Origin: Fimenecus sp045602655
GTDB lineage: Bacteria > Bacillota > Clostridia > Oscillospirales > Acutalibacteraceae
Assembly (NCBI GenBank): GCA_045602655.1
Contig: JAZSBY010000096.1
Location: forward strand, 1 to 25,044
Direction: 5' to 3'
Length of the DNA: 25,044 nt
Shown here: piece after piece, positions 21,929 through 25,044 of the stretch
How the letters are laid out: every line of letters begins with the position of its first letter
How positions within the stretch are numbered: the stretch's first letter is position 1
Notes under the pieces: generated by a model
What the model was told of the DNA's origin: nothing
Database searches by the model: none
What the model saw: the letters and a program-made list of their open reading frames with translations, nothing else
Translations under genes and position numbers: made by a program

Positions 21929-23563
21929 ATGGCTAAAAAGCATAAAAATGCAGGTAATGCTAATATTCCTGATTATCAAACTCTCAAAGAAATCATCGTT
22001 ACAGGTGTTCAAAAAGGTCAGGATAAGCGTCAATATGTTTTTCTTGATAAAAACAAGAATGAATGTGAAAGAAGTTTCAACCAAACCTGGAACGAAATTG
22101 CTGCTTTCGGTACTTTCTTTTATATAAAGGGTCTCAACGGAAAGAAGAAAATTGCAATCATCGGCGAAAACTGCTTTGAATGGATGATTGCTTACTATGC
22201 AACCATCTGCGGTTGCAACATTACTGTTCCAATGGACGCGAAACTCCCTTATGACGACCTTGCTGACCAACTTATTCGTTGTGATTGCGATGCACTTGTT
22301 TATACAACAAAATTCAACAAAGCTGTTGAAGAATTTAAGGCTAATCCGGAAATGCCACAAATGCAGTATTTCTGTCTTGATGATTATAGTGATATCCTTA
22401 AAGAAGGACAAGCATCATTAGATGCAGGAAACAAAGAGTTTATTGATGCCGAAGTTAAGCCTGATGACCTTGCATGCATCGCTTACACATCAGGTACAAC
22501 TGCAAAAAGCAAGGGCGTTATGCTAACACACTACAATATTGCAAGTAACTGTTCATCATCCTGCCGTGCACTTAACGGTAGGCACGCAATAGGATTTTTA
22601 CCACTCAACCATACTTATGCTTGGGTTAGTGCTCTCTTTGCATCATATATTCTTACGGAATGGGGATATTTGTGTGACGGTATTAAGAATATCCAAGGCG
22701 ATATGAAAAAGTACAAACCATATAATATCTGTGGCGTTCCCCTTGTTGTTAACACGATTTACAATCGAATTTGGAAAACTGCAAGAAAAACAGGCAGAGA
22801 AGATATTCTTAAAAAAGGTCTTAAAATCAGCAATACCCTTTTAAAACTCGGTATTGACAAAAGACAAAAAATCTTTAAGACAATCATTGATAATCTTGGT
22901 GGTAACCTTAATATGATTGTTTGTGGTGCAGCTAACCTTGACCCAAAAGTTGAAATTGGTATGCACGAATTCGGTATAGATATTTACAATGGTTATGGGC
23001 TTACTGAATGTTCACCTGCCGTTACTTGTAACAGACCAGGAAAATTTAAATTCGGTAGTGTTGGTACTCCTCTTGACTGTTGTGAAATTAAAATTGTTAA
23101 TCCTGATGAAGAAGGTGTTGGTGAAATCTATGTCAGAGGCACTAATGTTATGAAGGGTTATTATAAGGACCCCGAAGCAACAGCAGCTGCTTTTGATGGA
23201 GAATGGCTGATTACCGGTGACCACGGCAGAATCGATGAAGACGGTTTCCTCTTTATGGTTGGTCGAAAGAAAAACCTTATTTGCCTTGCCAACGGCAAAA
23301 ATGTGTCGCCTGAAGAAATTGAAGACAAGCTTTCAAGAATTGAATATGTTGAAGAAGTTCTTGTTTATCAGGAAGATGAAAAAATTGTTGCAGAATTCTT
23401 CCTTAACGAAAATGAATTCCCCGATGCTCGCGACAGAATCAACGATGATGTTGCAAAGTTTAACCGTGAAAACCCAATCTTCAAAAATGTAGCAAGGATT
23501 AAAATTCGTGACGTGGAATTCCCAAAAACAACTACTCTTAAAATCGCAAGAAAATATAACTAA
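21929..23563 (+). CDS. AMP-forming acyl-CoA ligase (long-chain fatty acid ligase-like)
   Basis: This 544-residue member of the adenylate-forming superfamily activates a carboxylate as acyl-AMP and passes it to CoA or another thiol. Motifs: AYTSGTTAKSKGVMLTH (185-201), YNGYGLTECSP (353-363), LITGDHGRIDEDG (427-439) with D431, GRKKNLI from R446, and the C-terminal lysine K538 in FPKTTTLKIARK. The middle part (about 260-320) resembles long-chain fatty acid ligases. No signal peptide or membrane segment is present. ATG 21929 has AGAGAGG about 9 bases upstream. Paired with a divergent TetR gene, it may serve reuse of exogenous fatty acids. Chain length and acceptor (CoA or acyl carrier protein) are not known. 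Confidence 0.88.
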   Translation: MAKKHKNAGNANIPDYQTLKEIIVTGVQKGQDKRQYVFLDKNKNECERSFNQTWNEIAAFGTFFYIKGLNGKKKIAIIGENCFEWMIAYYATICGCNITVPMDAKLPYDDLADQLIRCDCDALVYTTKFNKAVEEFKANPEMPQMQYFCLDDYSDILKEGQASLDAGNKEFIDAEVKPDDLACIAYTSGTTAKSKGVMLTHYNIASNCSSSCRALNGRHAIGFLPLNHTYAWVSALFASYILTEWGYLCDGIKNIQGDMKKYKPYNICGVPLVVNTIYNRIWKTARKTGREDILKKGLKISNTLLKLGIDKRQKIFKTIIDNLGGNLNMIVCGAANLDPKVEIGMHEFGIDIYNGYGLTECSPAVTCNRPGKFKFGSVGTPLDCCEIKIVNPDEEGVGEIYVRGTNVMKGYYKDPEATAAAFDGEWLITGDHGRIDEDGFLFMVGRKKNLICLANGKNVSPEEIEDKLSRIEYVEEVLVYQEDEKIVAEFFLNENEFPDARDRINDDVAKFNRENPIFKNVARIKIRDVEFPKTTTLKIARKYN

Positions 23564-23569
23564 TTACAT

Positions 23570-23608
23570 AAAGTCAGGTAGCACATTGTTATCTGACTTT
23601 TGTTTTTT
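23570..23608 (+). terminator. Intrinsic terminator of the acyl-CoA ligase gene
   Basis: An 11-bp stem (23570-23580 with 23590-23600, one G-T pair), 9-base loop, followed by TGTTTTTT. It lies 7 bases after the stop codon. Confidence 0.9.
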
Positions 23609-23632
23609 AGAAGACAAATTTTGATTTAACAC

Positions 23633-23661
23633 TTGATTTAATTACTGAAATGAAATATTAT
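23633..23661 (+). promoter_or_regulatory. Promoter of the M28 peptidase gene
   Basis: TTGATT (23633-23638), 17 bases, TATTAT (23656-23661). It lies about 35 bases before the ATG at 23697. Confidence 0.5.
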
Positions 23662-23696
23662 ATATAAGATAAATTATATTGTTGGAGGATATAGTA

Positions 23697-25034
23697 ATGA
23701 AAGACGAATCCAAAAAATACGTCCAGGAAGCATGGGATATTGTAAGACATGCTGCTGAAAATGTCGGCTCTCGCCTTCCCGGTTCAAAGGGCGAAAGAGA
23801 ATATGCTGACTATATGGGCGAAAAACTCCGTGAAATTGGAATTGAGCCTAAAAAAGAAGAATTTGCAGTTTCACCTCGTTCAGGAATTGGCGGACTCCCC
23901 TATGCAGGTTGGGTCGGTGTGATTCTCAGCGGTCTTGTTTATTTTGCATTAGACAACCATCACTTGTGGCACGGTATGGCACTTATAGGTATCTGTATGG
24001 TTATCTGGCTTGTTTTCAGTGCATTCCTTTACAAACCATGGTTTGATATGTTCTTTAAGCAAAAGATTTCACAGAATGTTTATGGTGAATTAGTTCCTGA
24101 AGACGGAAAGTACGATTATACAATTATCCTTTCAGGTCATACTGATACATCCTGGAACTGGAAACACTCTGAAAATGCTTCCAGATACCCTGAAAAACCT
24201 ATTTACGGTCTTATTACCACTTACGGTAAAGTTGGCTTTGGTGCAATCTGTGTTTTCTTTATGGTTGGTGTTTCAATTGCAATGTCATTGATTTATCTTG
24301 GACTCTATCTTAATGCAGAGTGGGCAATTGTTGCATCTAATTCAATTTCACTCAACAGATTTTATGTTGCGTTACACTTCTTACCAATCGTTACAGCTCT
24401 TGGTAGTGCTTTTGTTATTATGTGGAATGACCCAAGTGAAGAAAATGCATCAAGGGGTGCTATGGATAATGCGACAGGATGTGCTCTCAGTTATGCAGTT
24501 TTGAAGTATTTCAAAGAAAATCCTGAAAAAATGCCAAAAAATTGCCGTATTGTTGATTGCAACTGCGGTTCTGAAGAAGCAGGTCTTCGTGGCTCAATGG
24601 ATTTTGTACATAAGCATAGAAATGATGATTTAACCCAAAATGCTTGGAATATCAACATCGACTCTGTTGCTGATAAAGACTATTTTGAAGTTGTTATCAA
24701 GGATGACTGGCAGGGGTGCCGTTTCGACACTGACCTTGAAAAAATGTTCAAAGAAACATTTAATGAAATGGGTATTGAAAGCAAAACAAATGGTTGTATC
24801 CATAATCCTGTTGGTGGCTGCGACAGCACACCAATGACAAGAGCAGGTATTAAATCTGTTACATTTGCTGCACAGAATCCTATGCTTACCTGGTATTACC
24901 ACACATGGCACGATATGCCTGACCGTTTTGATATTGAAACTGTTGGTACCGGTTTTGATGTTGTTTTAAGTGTTATTGATAAAATTGCTGCATTCCAGGA
25001 AACTAACGGTTTTAATGGACCGCAGAAAAAATAA
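23697..25034 (+). CDS. M28 family metallopeptidase with inserted membrane segments
   Basis: This 445-residue protein carries all five M28 zinc-site positions: H148 and D150 (GHTDT), bridging D257 (AMDNATG), E293-E294 (GSEEAGL; general base and ligand), D322 (NIDSV) and H402 (YYHTWHD). M28 enzymes are mostly aminopeptidases. Four hydrophobic segments are inserted: about 66-85 and 93-112 before the first ligand, and about 180-204 and 222-243 between D150 and D257. There is no signal peptide. ATG 23697 is fixed by GGAGG at 23684-23688; an upstream TTG at 23679 is rejected. The gene has its own promoter and ends 10 bases before the window edge. Substrate and the side of the membrane of the active site are unknown. 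Confidence 0.88.
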   Translation: MKDESKKYVQEAWDIVRHAAENVGSRLPGSKGEREYADYMGEKLREIGIEPKKEEFAVSPRSGIGGLPYAGWVGVILSGLVYFALDNHHLWHGMALIGICMVIWLVFSAFLYKPWFDMFFKQKISQNVYGELVPEDGKYDYTIILSGHTDTSWNWKHSENASRYPEKPIYGLITTYGKVGFGAICVFFMVGVSIAMSLIYLGLYLNAEWAIVASNSISLNRFYVALHFLPIVTALGSAFVIMWNDPSEENASRGAMDNATGCALSYAVLKYFKENPEKMPKNCRIVDCNCGSEEAGLRGSMDFVHKHRNDDLTQNAWNINIDSVADKDYFEVVIKDDWQGCRFDTDLEKMFKETFNEMGIESKTNGCIHNPVGGCDSTPMTRAGIKSVTFAAQNPMLTWYYHTWHDMPDRFDIETVGTGFDVVLSVIDKIAAFQETNGFNGPQKK

Positions 25035-25044
25035 TTGTTAAACA

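Noticed and set aside
21905..22411. 168-residue minus-strand open frame opposite the acyl-CoA ligase
   Set aside because: Antisense to a conserved enzyme, with no ribosome site or promoter of its own.
1..25044. CRISPR array, insertion sequence or prophage
   Set aside because: No regularly spaced repeats, transposase, integrase or phage structural gene is visible. The tRNA-linked segment is the only hint of mobility.

Overview
The window is AT-rich, uses the standard code with ATG, GTG and TTG starts, and has strong AGGAGG-type ribosome binding sites and SigA-like promoters. A cotJA-cotJB-cotJC spore-coat operon, a class I biotin ligase paired with BioY, and an MsmX-type sugar ABC system point to a spore-forming Clostridia member of the Firmicutes, plausibly a gut Oscillospiraceae/Ruminococcaceae or related lineage. 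That placement is inferred from gene content. No marker gene fixes the species.

Layout. At 1-1089 (minus) lies the 5' part of an aconitase X gene that runs off the left edge. It is divergent from a GH84 beta-N-acetylglucosaminidase without a signal peptide (1267-2910). A hairpin separates that gene from the convergent cotJ operon (4028 down to 2970). A membrane-anchored protein with an Ada-like metal-binding tail (4165-4722) then leads a tight deoxynucleoside salvage operon, deoC-deoB-cdd-pdp, to 8216. On the minus strand follow birA-bioY (9556-8232) and a six-gene maltodextrin operon (17685-9633): binding lipoprotein, two permeases, MsmX-like ATPase, MalQ and GlgP. An ABC-F protein (17847-19739) diverges from the latter. 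A membrane-anchored endonuclease/exonuclease/phosphatase-fold protein (20705-19791) faces it. After tRNA-Pro(GGG) comes a roughly 217-base non-coding, hairpin-rich segment bounded by a direct repeat of the tRNA 3' end. The right end holds a TetR regulator divergent from a fatty acyl-CoA ligase-type gene, and an M28 peptidase with inserted membrane segments.

How the genes work together. The deo operon turns pyrimidine and purine deoxynucleosides into free bases and deoxyribose 5-phosphate, then acetaldehyde and glyceraldehyde 3-phosphate. In the maltodextrin operon, oligosaccharides are bound outside, imported by MalFG powered by the MsmX-like ATPase, rearranged by MalQ, and cut by GlgP to glucose 1-phosphate. 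BirA uses the biotin that BioY helps bring in. The TetR gene and the ligase share one symmetric promoter region and probably form a regulator-target pair.

Most of the window is ordinary core metabolism. The least explained part is the segment after tRNA-Pro (20902-21119). It has a truncated second copy of the tRNA 3' end, a 12-base antisense copy of the T-arm, two strong hairpins and two separate terminators. It looks like either a small tRNA-targeted element or the scar of a tRNA rearrangement. Other points worth a second look are the 56-base symmetric TetR/ligase promoter, the Ada-like membrane protein leading the deo operon, and the M28 peptidase architecture.
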